Origin: Kocuria flava
GTDB taxonomy: Bacteria; Actinomycetota; Actinomycetes; Actinomycetales; Micrococcaceae
Direction of reading: 5' to 3'
DNA length: 64,000 nucleotides
Assembly: GCF_001482365.1 (NCBI RefSeq)
Contig: NZ_CP013254.1
Location: 1,116,001-1,180,000, forward strand
Position numbers and translations under genes: made by a program. Below, in pieces: positions 8,328 to 16,088 of this stretch (position 1 is its first letter; every line of letters begins with the position of its first letter). A model generated the notes under the pieces. The model searched no databases. It worked only from the letters and a program-made list of their open reading frames with translations, and had not been told where the DNA came from.

Positions 8328-8462
8328 GGCCGGAGCACAGGAGTGGGGGCTCCTGGTTCCGCCGGGCACACGGCAGGGGATCCGCCGCCGCTCCCGGTCC
8401 TCCGGGGGGCAGGACCGCGTGCGCCCCGTTCCGCCCCCGTCCGACCGGCCGGAGGAACCCCC

Positions 8463-10097
8463 GTGACCCCATCCCGCGCTGTCCCCGCGGCGCTCGCCCT
8501 CGCGGCGGGCCTCGCCCTCGCCCCGCTCTCCGCCGCCGCCGCGACTCCCGCGGCGGCCGATCCGGCGGCGCCCGCCCCGGCCTCCGGCCCCGCCCCGGTG
8601 TCCGCCCCCGCGGCGGGGACCGACCGCCTCCTGGTGAAGTTCCGCGCGGGCACCGCGCCCGGGACGGCCGAGGACGTGCTGGCCGCCCGCGCCCCCGAGC
8701 TCGCCGCCGCGGGGCCGGGGACCGCGCCCACCGTGGACGGCGCCGCGGTGCTGACCGCCCCCGGGGAGCTGGACGAGGACCGCCTGGCCGCGCTCACCAC
8801 GGCCCTGCAGCAGGACCCCGCGGTCGAGTACGCCGCCCCGGACGTGCGCGCGAGCACCGCCTTCGTGCCGAACGACCCGTCCTACGCGGGGCTGCAGTGG
8901 AGCCTGTGGGACGACCCCGCCGGCGTGGGCATGCCCCTCGCCTGGGACCGGGCCACCGGCGCCGGACAGACCATCGCGATCGTGGACACGGGCATCACCG
9001 CCCACCCCGACCTCGACGCCAACGTGCTGCCCGGGTACGACTTCGTCTCCCTGCCCGAGAACGGGCGCGACGGCGACGGCTGGGACGCCGACCCCACCGA
9101 CATGGGCGACTACCCGGACGCGGCGCTGTGCCCGGGCAGCCCGATGGCCCCGGCCTCCAGCTGGCACGGGACGCACACGGCCGGGATCGCCGCGGCGGAC
9201 GGCAACAACGGCATCGGCGTCACGGGCGTGGCCCCGGACGCCCGGATCCTGCCCGTCCGGGCCGTGGGCGCGTGCAGCCAGGGCTACATCTCCGACGTCG
9301 CCGCGGGGATCGCCTGGGCGGCCGGGGCCCCGGTGCCCGGCGCCCCGGCGAACGCCAACCCCGCGGACGTGGTCAGCGTCAGCCTCGCCGTCCCCGGCGC
9401 GCAGTGCCCGGCGGTGCTGCAGTCCGCGATCACCGAGGCCACCTCCCGCGGCGTCACCGTCGTCGTCGCCGCCGGCAACCAGGGCATCGACGCCGCCGGC
9501 TCCGTGCCGGCCAACTGCGCGGGCGCGGTCTCCGTCGCCGCCACGGACGTCTCCGGCGCGATGCCCGCGTACTCCAACTTCGGGGCCGTGACCCTGGCCG
9601 CCCCCGGCGGCGACCCGTGGGCGCAGGTCCACTCCACCGGCAACGCCGGCGCCCAGCAGCAGGGGGCGCCCACCTACATCGGCCGCAACGGCACCTCGAT
9701 GGCCGCCCCGGTGGTCGCCGGCACGGTCGCGCTGATGCGCGAGGCCGCCCCGGGCCTGAGCCCCCAGGCGGTGCGCGAGCTGCTCACGAGCACCGCCCGC
9801 ACGGCGCCCGGCGGCTGCGCCCTCGGGTGCGGCGCCGGCATCGTCGACCCCGTCTCGGCCGTGATCGCGGCCCAGGGCGGTCAGCCCTTCACCGTGGCCG
9901 GCGGCATCGGCGGGCTGCACCAGCGCATCGCCGCGACCGCCGGCGTGCCCGTCTCCCGCGAGCTGTGCGCGCTGGGCGGCACGCCGTGCTTCCAGGAGTT
10001 CGAGGCCGGCTGGATCGTGTGGAACGCCGGGGCCGGGGCCCGCTGGCTGCCGGGCCTGCTCCCCGCCCAGTGGTGGGCCCTCGGCGCCCCCGCCTGA
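8463..10097 (+). CDS. Secreted S8 (subtilisin-like) serine protease with LGFP-like tail
   Basis: A 544-residue secreted protease. An N-terminal signal peptide (about 1-27) is followed by a propeptide-like region (DRLLVKFRAGTAPG... to about 130). The subtilase domain has the triad D175 (IAIVDTGITAHPDL), H235 (SSWHGTHTAGIAA) and S412 (NGTSMAAPVVAGT). The final 65 residues (GGIGGLHQRIA, F-EAGWIVWNAGAGARWLPG, WWALGAP) look like one LGFP-type repeat, a module linked to cell-wall attachment in actinobacteria. The true start is taken as GTG 8463, which has GGAGGA 6 bases upstream and immediately begins the signal peptide. It stands alone between a leftward synthase gene and a convergent membrane-protein gene. 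Confidence 0.88.
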   Translation: MTPSRAVPAALALAAGLALAPLSAAAATPAAADPAAPAPASGPAPVSAPAAGTDRLLVKFRAGTAPGTAEDVLAARAPELAAAGPGTAPTVDGAAVLTAPGELDEDRLAALTTALQQDPAVEYAAPDVRASTAFVPNDPSYAGLQWSLWDDPAGVGMPLAWDRATGAGQTIAIVDTGITAHPDLDANVLPGYDFVSLPENGRDGDGWDADPTDMGDYPDAALCPGSPMAPASSWHGTHTAGIAAADGNNGIGVTGVAPDARILPVRAVGACSQGYISDVAAGIAWAAGAPVPGAPANANPADVVSVSLAVPGAQCPAVLQSAITEATSRGVTVVVAAGNQGIDAAGSVPANCAGAVSVAATDVSGAMPAYSNFGAVTLAAPGGDPWAQVHSTGNAGAQQQGAPTYIGRNGTSMAAPVVAGTVALMREAAPGLSPQAVRELLTSTARTAPGGCALGCGAGIVDPVSAVIAAQGGQPFTVAGGIGGLHQRIAATAGVPVSRELCALGGTPCFQEFEAGWIVWNAGAGARWLPGLLPAQWWALGAPA

Positions 10098-10122
10098 CGG
10101 ACCGCCGCCGGCGGGCGGGCGG

Positions 10123-10668
10123 CTACGGCCCGTCCGCCGCGCCCGGGCCGTCCCCGCGGTGGCGCGCCCACGCCCCGACGATCCCGGCGGCCACGGCCCC
10201 GGCCGTGCCGGCCGCGAGGTCGCCCATGGTGTCCCGGTAGCCGACCTGGACCCGCGGGTCCACCGCGGCGTTGCCGACGAACTCGGCGTACTCCCACAGC
10301 ACCGCCAGGGCCGTGCCCAGGGCGGTGGCGACGAGCACGTGCGTCACCGCCCCGGGGGCCGCGAGACGCCCCCACCGCTCGAGGGCGCGGAAGGCGAGCT
10401 CGGCGAGGACCGCGGTCGCGGCGAAGTGCACCACGAGGTCCCAGAAGGCCAGCCGCTCGTAGAGCAGGAACACCGAGCTCCACGCGGCCAGCAGCAGGAC
10501 CAGCCCCGTGGCCAGCTCCAGCGGCGCGGGCAGCCGGGCCCGCCAGGTCACGGTCAGGCCCAGGCACACGAGCATCATCACGGCCGCGCCCACGGCGTCG
10601 AACAGCCCGGCCGTCAGCAGCACCGAGGCCGGCCCGGCCCAGCGCACGGCGAGCACGAGCGCCCTCAC
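10123..10668 (-). CDS. Integral membrane protein of unknown function
   Basis: A 181-residue protein with about five hydrophobic segments (ASVLLTAGLFDAVGAAVMMLV, ATGLVLLLAAWSSVFLLY, LVVHFAATAVLAELAF, VTHVLVATALGTALAVLWEY, and a C-terminal AAGTAGAVAAGIVGAW). The WEYAEF...VGYRDTMGDL stretch resembles uncharacterised membrane proteins of the DUF2238/YjdF type. Its GTG overlaps the stop of the upstream glycosyltransferase gene (GTGA), so the two are coupled and may act together at the membrane. Confidence 0.6.
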   Translation of the reverse strand: MRALVLAVRWAGPASVLLTAGLFDAVGAAVMMLVCLGLTVTWRARLPAPLELATGLVLLLAAWSSVFLLYERLAFWDLVVHFAATAVLAELAFRALERWGRLAAPGAVTHVLVATALGTALAVLWEYAEFVGNAAVDPRVQVGYRDTMGDLAAGTAGAVAAGIVGAWARHRGDGPGAADGP

Positions 10669-11453
10669 CGGCGCGCCCGCCCGGTCCCGCGCAGCCGGGC
10701 GGACCAGCGCTCCCACGGGCGCTCGCGGGCCCAGTTCACGCGCAGGGTCCGCCCGGCGCGGGCGAGGCGGCGCACCGCGGCCGGCCCGGGGCGCAGCGCC
10801 CGCGGGGACATGCCCACGGCCGGGCGGGCGAGGAAGACGATGCGCCGCCCCGGGTCCAGCCGGAAGCTCAGGTCCATGTCGTCGTGCAGCTCCGGGTCGG
10901 CCCGGTGGACGCGGCCGCGGACCTCGAGCCACCACGACCGGCGCATCGCCATGTTGGTCCCGAACAGCGGCGGGTGCGCCAGCGCCGCCCCGGCGGCCGT
11001 CACGTAGAGCCCCACGTACAGGGCGGACAGCACCGTGCCCAGGCCCGGGGGCAGGCCCAGGAACCGGCCCGGACCCGAGACGGCCACCGCGTCCGGGCGG
11101 GCCCCGAGCGCCGCGACCAGCTCCGCGACCCACTCCGGACCCGGGCGCGAGTCCGCGTCGCAGCGCACCACCACGTCCCCGCGGGCGGCGTCGTAGCCGG
11201 CGGCCGCGGCCGCCGGGATGCCCCGCACCGGCTCCCGCACCACGCGGGCGCCGGCCGCGCGGGCCACGGCCGCCGTCCCGTCCGTCGAGGCGTTGTCGAC
11301 GACGACGACCTCGTCCGGGCGCCGTGACTGGGCGGCGAGCAGGCGCAGGCACACGGCGAGCTGGGCGGCGTCGTCGCGCGCGGGCACGACCACGGAGACG
11401 GACGGGCCAGTCCCGGGCGGGGCGGGCTGCGGGGCGTCGGGAACGGGGAGCAT
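10665..11453 (-). CDS. Family 2 (GT-A) glycosyltransferase
   Basis: A 262-residue glycosyltransferase. The N-terminal nucleotide-sugar fold is clear: SVSVVVPARDDAAQL, DEVVVVDNASTDGTAA, and VVRCDADSRPGPEWV, whose DAD is the metal-binding motif. LHDDMDLSFRL near residue 195 fits the acceptor/catalytic acid region. The acceptor is unknown. The gene is divergent from the MarR gene of the carotenoid operon, so carotenoid glycosylation is conceivable, but equally it may glycosylate envelope lipids. The ATG at 11453 follows a GGGAGA stretch. Confidence 0.75.
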   Translation of the reverse strand: MLPVPDAPQPAPPGTGPSVSVVVPARDDAAQLAVCLRLLAAQSRRPDEVVVVDNASTDGTAAVARAAGARVVREPVRGIPAAAAAGYDAARGDVVVRCDADSRPGPEWVAELVAALGARPDAVAVSGPGRFLGLPPGLGTVLSALYVGLYVTAAGAALAHPPLFGTNMAMRRSWWLEVRGRVHRADPELHDDMDLSFRLDPGRRIVFLARPAVGMSPRALRPGPAAVRRLARAGRTLRVNWARERPWERWSARLRGTGRARR

Positions 11454-11476
11454 GGGCCCATTCTCCCGGTCCGGCC

Positions 11477-11507
11477 GGTCCCGGAGGGACCGACCCGCGC
11501 CTACAAT
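11477..11507 (+). promoter_or_regulatory. Promoter and palindrome ahead of the MarR gene
   Basis: TACAAT (11502-11507) lies 6 bases before the MarR ATG, as in leaderless transcripts. GGTCCC-gga-GGGACC (11477-11491) is a 6-bp inverted repeat covering the position of the -35 region, a plausible operator controlling the divergent MarR and glycosyltransferase genes. Confidence 0.45.
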
Positions 11508-11513
11508 CGGCAC

Positions 11514-12080
11514 ATGCAGGCCGACGAGCGAACCGGAACGGGCGCCGCGGGCGCGCCCGGGGACCCGGCGGGCCCGCCGGCGCGGGGCTTCGACATCCTG
11601 TTCCTGCTCCAGCACTTCAGCACCGAGGCCGAGCGCTACGCGGACCAGGTCCGCCGCGGCTTCGGCCTGGCGCACAAGGACGTGCACGCCCTCAACGAGG
11701 TGATCCAGGCCAACCGGGAGGGCCGGCCGGTGCGGGCCGGGGACATCGCCCGCCGGCTCGTGCTCAGCCGCTCGGCCACGACCACCGTCATCAAGCGGCT
11801 GGTCGCCTCGGGCCACCTCGTGCGCGCCGTGGACCCCCGCGACCGGCGCGAGGCGGACCTGCGGGCCACGGAGGACGCCCACCGGGCGGGCCGGGCGATG
11901 TTCCGGGCGATGAGCGAGGAGCTGCTCGCGGTCCTCGACGGCTGCACCGACGAGGAGATCGAGGTGCTCCGGCGGCGGATCCCCGAGCTCACGGAGGCCG
12001 TGCGGCGGGCCGGGCGCCGGGCCGGGGAGAGCGGCCCGGACACCGTGCCGCCGGCCGGCGGTCCGCCCGACGGCGGGTGA
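11514..12080 (+). CDS. MarR-family regulator, probable CrtR-type carotenoid repressor
   Basis: A 188-residue winged-helix regulator. The DNA-binding part reads VRAGDIARRLVLSRSATTTVIKRLVASGHLVRAVDPRDRREADLRAT (about residues 73-120), with the MarR wing signature D-RDRRE. Corynebacterium glutamicum has a MarR protein (CrtR) next to crtE that represses carotenoid synthesis and responds to prenyl pyrophosphates; the position just upstream of crtE here suggests the same role. The protein starts directly after a -10 box, so its mRNA is probably leaderless. The C-terminal 25 residues are disordered and rich in Gly and Pro. Confidence 0.8.
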   Translation: MQADERTGTGAAGAPGDPAGPPARGFDILFLLQHFSTEAERYADQVRRGFGLAHKDVHALNEVIQANREGRPVRAGDIARRLVLSRSATTTVIKRLVASGHLVRAVDPRDRREADLRATEDAHRAGRAMFRAMSEELLAVLDGCTDEEIEVLRRRIPELTEAVRRAGRRAGESGPDTVPPAGGPPDGG

Positions 12081-12093
12081 CGCGGACGACTGC

Positions 12094-12127
12094 TTCGATT
12101 TTCGAACGACTGTGGTGGAATGGGGAC
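12094..12127 (+). promoter_or_regulatory. crtE promoter with palindromic operator over the -35 box
   Basis: TTCGAT (12094-12099), a 16-base spacer and TGGAAT (12116-12121) form a promoter. The -10 box is followed by 6 bases and then the crtE ATG, so the operon message is probably leaderless. TTCGA-TTT-TCGAA (12094-12106) is a perfect inverted repeat covering the -35 box, where repressor binding would block polymerase. The adjacent MarR protein is the obvious candidate ligand. Confidence 0.6.
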
Positions 12128-13231
12128 ATGGTGACGGTCTCAGCACGGCAACCGACGGCCTCCGACGCCCCGCCGGGGCGGGCAGGGGCCCCCGACGACG
12201 CCGGCCGGGCGCCGGTGCTCGAGGCGTTCCTGGCCGATGCCGCGCAGCGGGCCGCCGCGGTCGACCCCGGTTTCGAGCAGCTGTGGCACGAGCTGTCCCG
12301 GCTCAGCGCCGGGGGCAAGCGGATCCGGCCCCGCCTCGTGCGCAGCGCCGCCGCGGCCTACCCCGGCGGCGAGCCCGCGCCCGTGGTCGAGGCGGTGGGC
12401 GCGGCCTTCGAGCTGCTGCACACCGCCCTGATCGTCCACGACGACGTCATCGACCAGGACGACCGGCGCCGCCACCAGCCGACCCTCAACGCCGCGGCGG
12501 CGGCCCGGGCCGCCGCCGCCGGCTCCGCCCCGGAGCACGCCCGCCAGTACGGGGCCAGCGTCGGGGTGATCGCCGGGGACCTCGCCCTCGCCGGGGCCTA
12601 CCGGCTCGTGGCCCGGTCCGGGATCGGCCCGACCCGGCTGCCGCAGGTCCTGGACCTGCTCGACGAGGCGCTGTTCGCCTCGGCCGCCGGCGAGCTGCTG
12701 GACGTCGACCACGCCCTGCCCGGGGCCCGCCCCGCGAGCGAGCAGGTCCTGGCCGCGACCTGCCTGAAGACCGCCGTCTACTCCTTCGAGGCGCCCCTGC
12801 AGGCGGGCGCCGTGCTCGGCGGGGCACCCGCGGAGGACGTGGCAGCCCTCGGCCGGCTGGGACGGGCCGTGGGCACCGCCTACCAGCTCGTCGACGACCT
12901 CCTGGGCGTGTTCGGGGACCCCGGGGCCACCGGCAAGTCCGTGCTCAGCGACCTGCGCGAGGGCAAGCGCACGATGCTCGTGGCCGCCGCACGGCGCACC
13001 CCGGCCGCCGCCGAGCTGGACGCCGTCCTGGACGGGCGGCGGATCGGCGAGGCCGAGGCCCGGCACGCCCGCGACCTGCTCGAGCGGTGCGGGGCCCGCC
13101 GCGAGGTCGAGGAGCTGGTCGAGCAGTGCGCCGCCGAGGCCCTGGCCCTGCTGGGGGAGGCCGGCCTGCCCGCCGCCCTGGACGCCGAGCTGCGCCGCGT
13201 CGTGGCCGGCGCCACGGAGCGCGCCCGGTGA
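12128..13231 (+). CDS. crtE: Geranylgeranyl diphosphate synthase (polyprenyl synthetase)
   Basis: A 367-residue trans-isoprenyl diphosphate synthase, supplying the C20 (and possibly C5/C10 chain) precursor for carotenoids. Both Asp-rich motifs are present: HDDVIDQDD at residues 104-112 and DDLLGVFGD at 256-264. GGKRIRPRL near 62-70 binds the diphosphate. First enzyme gene of the carotenoid operon; its stop overlaps the GTG of the next gene (GTGA). The ATG is placed 6 bases after the -10 box, with no ribosome site, consistent with leaderless translation. Confidence 0.88.
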   Translation: MVTVSARQPTASDAPPGRAGAPDDAGRAPVLEAFLADAAQRAAAVDPGFEQLWHELSRLSAGGKRIRPRLVRSAAAAYPGGEPAPVVEAVGAAFELLHTALIVHDDVIDQDDRRRHQPTLNAAAAARAAAAGSAPEHARQYGASVGVIAGDLALAGAYRLVARSGIGPTRLPQVLDLLDEALFASAAGELLDVDHALPGARPASEQVLAATCLKTAVYSFEAPLQAGAVLGGAPAEDVAALGRLGRAVGTAYQLVDDLLGVFGDPGATGKSVLSDLREGKRTMLVAAARRTPAAAELDAVLDGRRIGEAEARHARDLLERCGARREVEELVEQCAAEALALLGEAGLPAALDAELRRVVAGATERAR

Positions 13232-15720
13232 GCACCGCACAGGCCCCCGTGGGCGCCGGCACCCCGGCCGAGGCCGCCGCCCGCTACGACGCGGCGGCCC
13301 GGGCCGCCGCCGCGACCGTGATCCGGCGCTACTCGACCTCCTTCGGCCTGGCCTGCCGGCTGCTCGCCCCCGGGGTGCGCGAGCACGTCCGCGCCGTCTA
13401 CGCCCTCGTGCGCGTGGCCGACGAGATCGTCGACGGCGCCTCCGCCGGGGCGGGGGTCCCGCCGGAGGAGGCCCGCCGGCTGCTCGACGACCTCGAGGCC
13501 GAGACCTGCGCGGCGACCGCCCGCGGGTTCAGCACCAACCTCGTCGTCCACGCCTTCGCCCGCACGGCCCGGCACGCCGGGATCGGCGAGGACCTGGTCC
13601 GGCCCTTCTTCGCGTCCATGCGCGCGGACCTCAGCGAGGACCGGCACAGCGCCGACTCCCTCGACGCCTACGTCTACGGCTCCGCCGAGGTGGTCGGGCT
13701 GATGTGCCTGCAGGTCTTCCTCGCGGACCGGCCCGTCCCCGCCGCCGAGCGGGCCGAGCTCGTGGCCGGGGCCCGCCGCCTCGGGGCGGCCTTCCAGAAG
13801 GTCAACTTCCTGCGCGACCTCGCCGAGGACTACGGTGAGCTGGGCCGGGTCTACTTCCCCGGCGTGGAGCCGGGGGAGTTCTCGGAGGCGCAGAAGCACC
13901 GGCTGCTCGACGACGTCGACGCCGACCTCGCCGCCGCCCGCGCCGTGATCGACGACCTGCCCCGCTCCGCACGCGCCGCCGTGCTGACCGCCCACGACCT
14001 GTTCCGGGAGCTGTCCGCGCGGATCCGCGCCACGCCCGCCCGCGAGCTGCTGCGCACCCGGGTGCGCGTGCCCGACGCCCGCAAGGCCGCCCTCGCCGTC
14101 GCCGCCGTGGCCCGGGCCCGCCGCCCGAGGCGCCGCGGCCCGCGCGGGCGGCGGGCCGTGGTGATCGGGGCGGGGATCGCCGGCCTCGCGGCGGCGGGCC
14201 TGCTGGCCCGCGACGGCTGGGACGTCGAGGTCCTCGAGCGGGGGGAGACCACCGGGGGCCGGGCGGGGCTGCTCGAGCGCGAGGGCTTCCGCTTCGACAC
14301 CGGACCCTCGTGGTACCTGATGCCCGAGGTCTTCGACCACTTCTTCCGGCTGATGGGCTCCAGCGCCGCCCGGGAGCTGGAGCTGCAGCGGCTGGACCCC
14401 GCCTACCGGGTCTTCGGCGAGAACTACGCCGAGCCGCTGGACGTGCGCTCCGACCTCGAGCACACGGTCGCCCAGTTCGAGGCCGTCGAGCCCGGGGCGG
14501 GGGCCCGGATCCGGGACTACCTGGCCTCGGCGCGGCGGACCTACGAGCTGGCGGTCGACCACTTCCTCTACACCTCCTACGCGTCGTTCGCGCCGCTGCT
14601 GACCCGCGCGGTCGTGCGCTCCCTGCCCGACCTCGCCCGCCACCTCACCGGGTCCCTCCACGACCTCGCGGCCCGCACGGTCGGGGACACCCGGCTGCGG
14701 CAGGTCCTGGGCTACCCGGCGGTCTTCCTGGCCTCGGCGCCGCGGATGACGCCGTCGCTCTACCACCTGATGAGCCACATGGACCTCGCCGACTCCGTGC
14801 AGTACCCGCAGGGCGGGTTCCGCACGGTGGTCGGCGCGGTCGAGCGCCTCGCCCGGGCCCACGGGGCCCGCATCCGCACCGGGGCCGACGTCGTGCGGAT
14901 CCGCACCGAGCGGGCCTCCGCCGGCCCGGCCCGGGCGCGCGGGGTCGTGTGGCGCGACGCCGTCGGGGCCGAGCACGAGCTCGACGCCGACCTCGTGGTC
15001 TCCGCCGCGGACCTGCACCACACGGAGACGGCGCTGCTGCCGCCGGAGCTGCGGACCTACCCCGAGCGGTGGTGGCGCCGGCGCCGGAGCGGCCCGGGGG
15101 CCGTGCTCGTGATGCTCGGGGTGCGCGGGGCGCTGCCCGAGCTGGCCCACCACTCGCTGTTCTTCACCGAGGACTGGGACGCGAACTTCGCCGCGATCTT
15201 CGAGGAGCCCACCCGGGTGCCCGATCCGGCGTCGGTCTACGTCTGCCGGCCCTCCGCGACCGACCCGGACGTGGCGCCCGCCGGGCACGAGAACCTCTTC
15301 GTGCTCATCCCCGTGCCCGCCGACCCCGGCCTGGGCGCCGGGGGCCCGGACGGGACCGGGGCCCCCGCCGTCGAGGCGGCCGCCGACCGGGTGATCGACC
15401 AGATCGCGGCGTGGGCCGGCGTGCCGGACCTGCGCGAGCGGATCGTGGTGCGCCACACGGTGGGCCCGGAGGACTTCCGCCGCGACCTCAACTCGTGGCG
15501 GGGCAACGTGCTCGGCCCGGCCCACGTGCTGCGCCAGTCCGCGTTCCTGCGCGGGAGCAACCGCAGCCGGAAGGTCGCGGGCCTGCACTACTGCGGGGGC
15601 TCGACGATCCCGGGCATCGGCCTGCCGATGTGCCTGATCAGCGCCGAGATCCTCCTCAAGGACCTGCGCGGGGACACCTCCACCGGACCCCTGCCCGAGC
15701 CGGCGGACCCGGCCCCGTGA
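13228..15720 (+). CDS. crtB-crtI: CrtB-CrtI fusion: phytoene synthase joined to phytoene desaturase
   Basis: One uninterrupted frame of 830 codons. Residues 1 to about 290 are phytoene synthase with both Asp motifs, RVADEIVDG (65-69) and NFLRDLAEDYGELGRVYFP (197-201). A basic linker (RARRPRRRGPRGRR, about 297-310) leads straight into a CrtI domain with FAD motif VVIGAGIAGLAAAGLL (311 on), TTGGRAGLL and the C-terminal signature CGGSTIPGIGLPMCLISAE. It would convert GGPP to phytoene and on to lycopene. There is no in-frame stop and no convincing ribosome site before the desaturase part, although GTG codons at 14158/14161 could in principle initiate. The start overlaps the crtE stop and the stop overlaps the crtYe start. 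Confidence 0.85.
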   Translation: MSTAQAPVGAGTPAEAAARYDAAARAAAATVIRRYSTSFGLACRLLAPGVREHVRAVYALVRVADEIVDGASAGAGVPPEEARRLLDDLEAETCAATARGFSTNLVVHAFARTARHAGIGEDLVRPFFASMRADLSEDRHSADSLDAYVYGSAEVVGLMCLQVFLADRPVPAAERAELVAGARRLGAAFQKVNFLRDLAEDYGELGRVYFPGVEPGEFSEAQKHRLLDDVDADLAAARAVIDDLPRSARAAVLTAHDLFRELSARIRATPARELLRTRVRVPDARKAALAVAAVARARRPRRRGPRGRRAVVIGAGIAGLAAAGLLARDGWDVEVLERGETTGGRAGLLEREGFRFDTGPSWYLMPEVFDHFFRLMGSSAARELELQRLDPAYRVFGENYAEPLDVRSDLEHTVAQFEAVEPGAGARIRDYLASARRTYELAVDHFLYTSYASFAPLLTRAVVRSLPDLARHLTGSLHDLAARTVGDTRLRQVLGYPAVFLASAPRMTPSLYHLMSHMDLADSVQYPQGGFRTVVGAVERLARAHGARIRTGADVVRIRTERASAGPARARGVVWRDAVGAEHELDADLVVSAADLHHTETALLPPELRTYPERWWRRRRSGPGAVLVMLGVRGALPELAHHSLFFTEDWDANFAAIFEEPTRVPDPASVYVCRPSATDPDVAPAGHENLFVLIPVPADPGLGAGGPDGTGAPAVEAAADRVIDQIAAWAGVPDLRERIVVRHTVGPEDFRRDLNSWRGNVLGPAHVLRQSAFLRGSNRSRKVAGLHYCGGSTIPGIGLPMCLISAEILLKDLRGDTSTGPLPEPADPAP

Positions 15721-16088
15721 GCGCGCTGCTGCCCTTCGCCTACCTGGGCTTCCTGCTGCTCAGCCTCGCCGGGATGGTGGTCCTCGACGTGCGGCAGCGG
15801 CTGTTCTTCGCCGCCGACCCCCGCCGGGCCGCGCTCGTGCTGCTCACCGGGGTCGTGTTCTTCCTCGCCTGGGACGCGGCCGGGATCCTCCTGGGGATCT
15901 TCCTGCACAGCGAGAGCCGGTACGCGACCGGGTGGATGGTCGCCCCGCAGGTGCCGGTCGAGGAGGTCGTCTTCCTCGCCTTCCTGTGCTACCTGATCAT
16001 GAACACGGTGCGCCTCGTGGAGCAGGCGCTCGCGCGGCGCACCGCCGCGCCCGCCCGCGAGGACGCGCGGGAGGGGAGCCGGCCGTGA
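15717..16088 (+). CDS. crtYe: C50 carotenoid cyclase subunit, CrtYe/CrtYg type
   Basis: A 123-residue membrane protein with three hydrophobic helices. It matches heterodimeric lycopene/C50 cyclase subunits: LLSLAGMVVLDVRQRLFF, FFLAWDAAGILLGIF, and the acidic PQVPVEEVVFLAFLCYLIM near residues 78-98. Such subunits pair with a second small cyclase protein to form the ionone rings of C50 carotenoids (decaprenoxanthin, sarcinaxanthin or C.p.450). Ring type cannot be told from this sequence. GTGA overlaps occur at both ends. Confidence 0.8.
   Translation: MSALLPFAYLGFLLLSLAGMVVLDVRQRLFFAADPRRAALVLLTGVVFFLAWDAAGILLGIFLHSESRYATGWMVAPQVPVEEVVFLAFLCYLIMNTVRLVEQALARRTAAPAREDAREGSRP

Noticed and set aside
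12880..15588. 902-codon open frame on the minus strand across the carotenoid genes
   Set aside because: It is antisense to CrtB-CrtI, has low-complexity Gly/Arg/Val composition and no domain. It is an artefact of third-position G+C bias.
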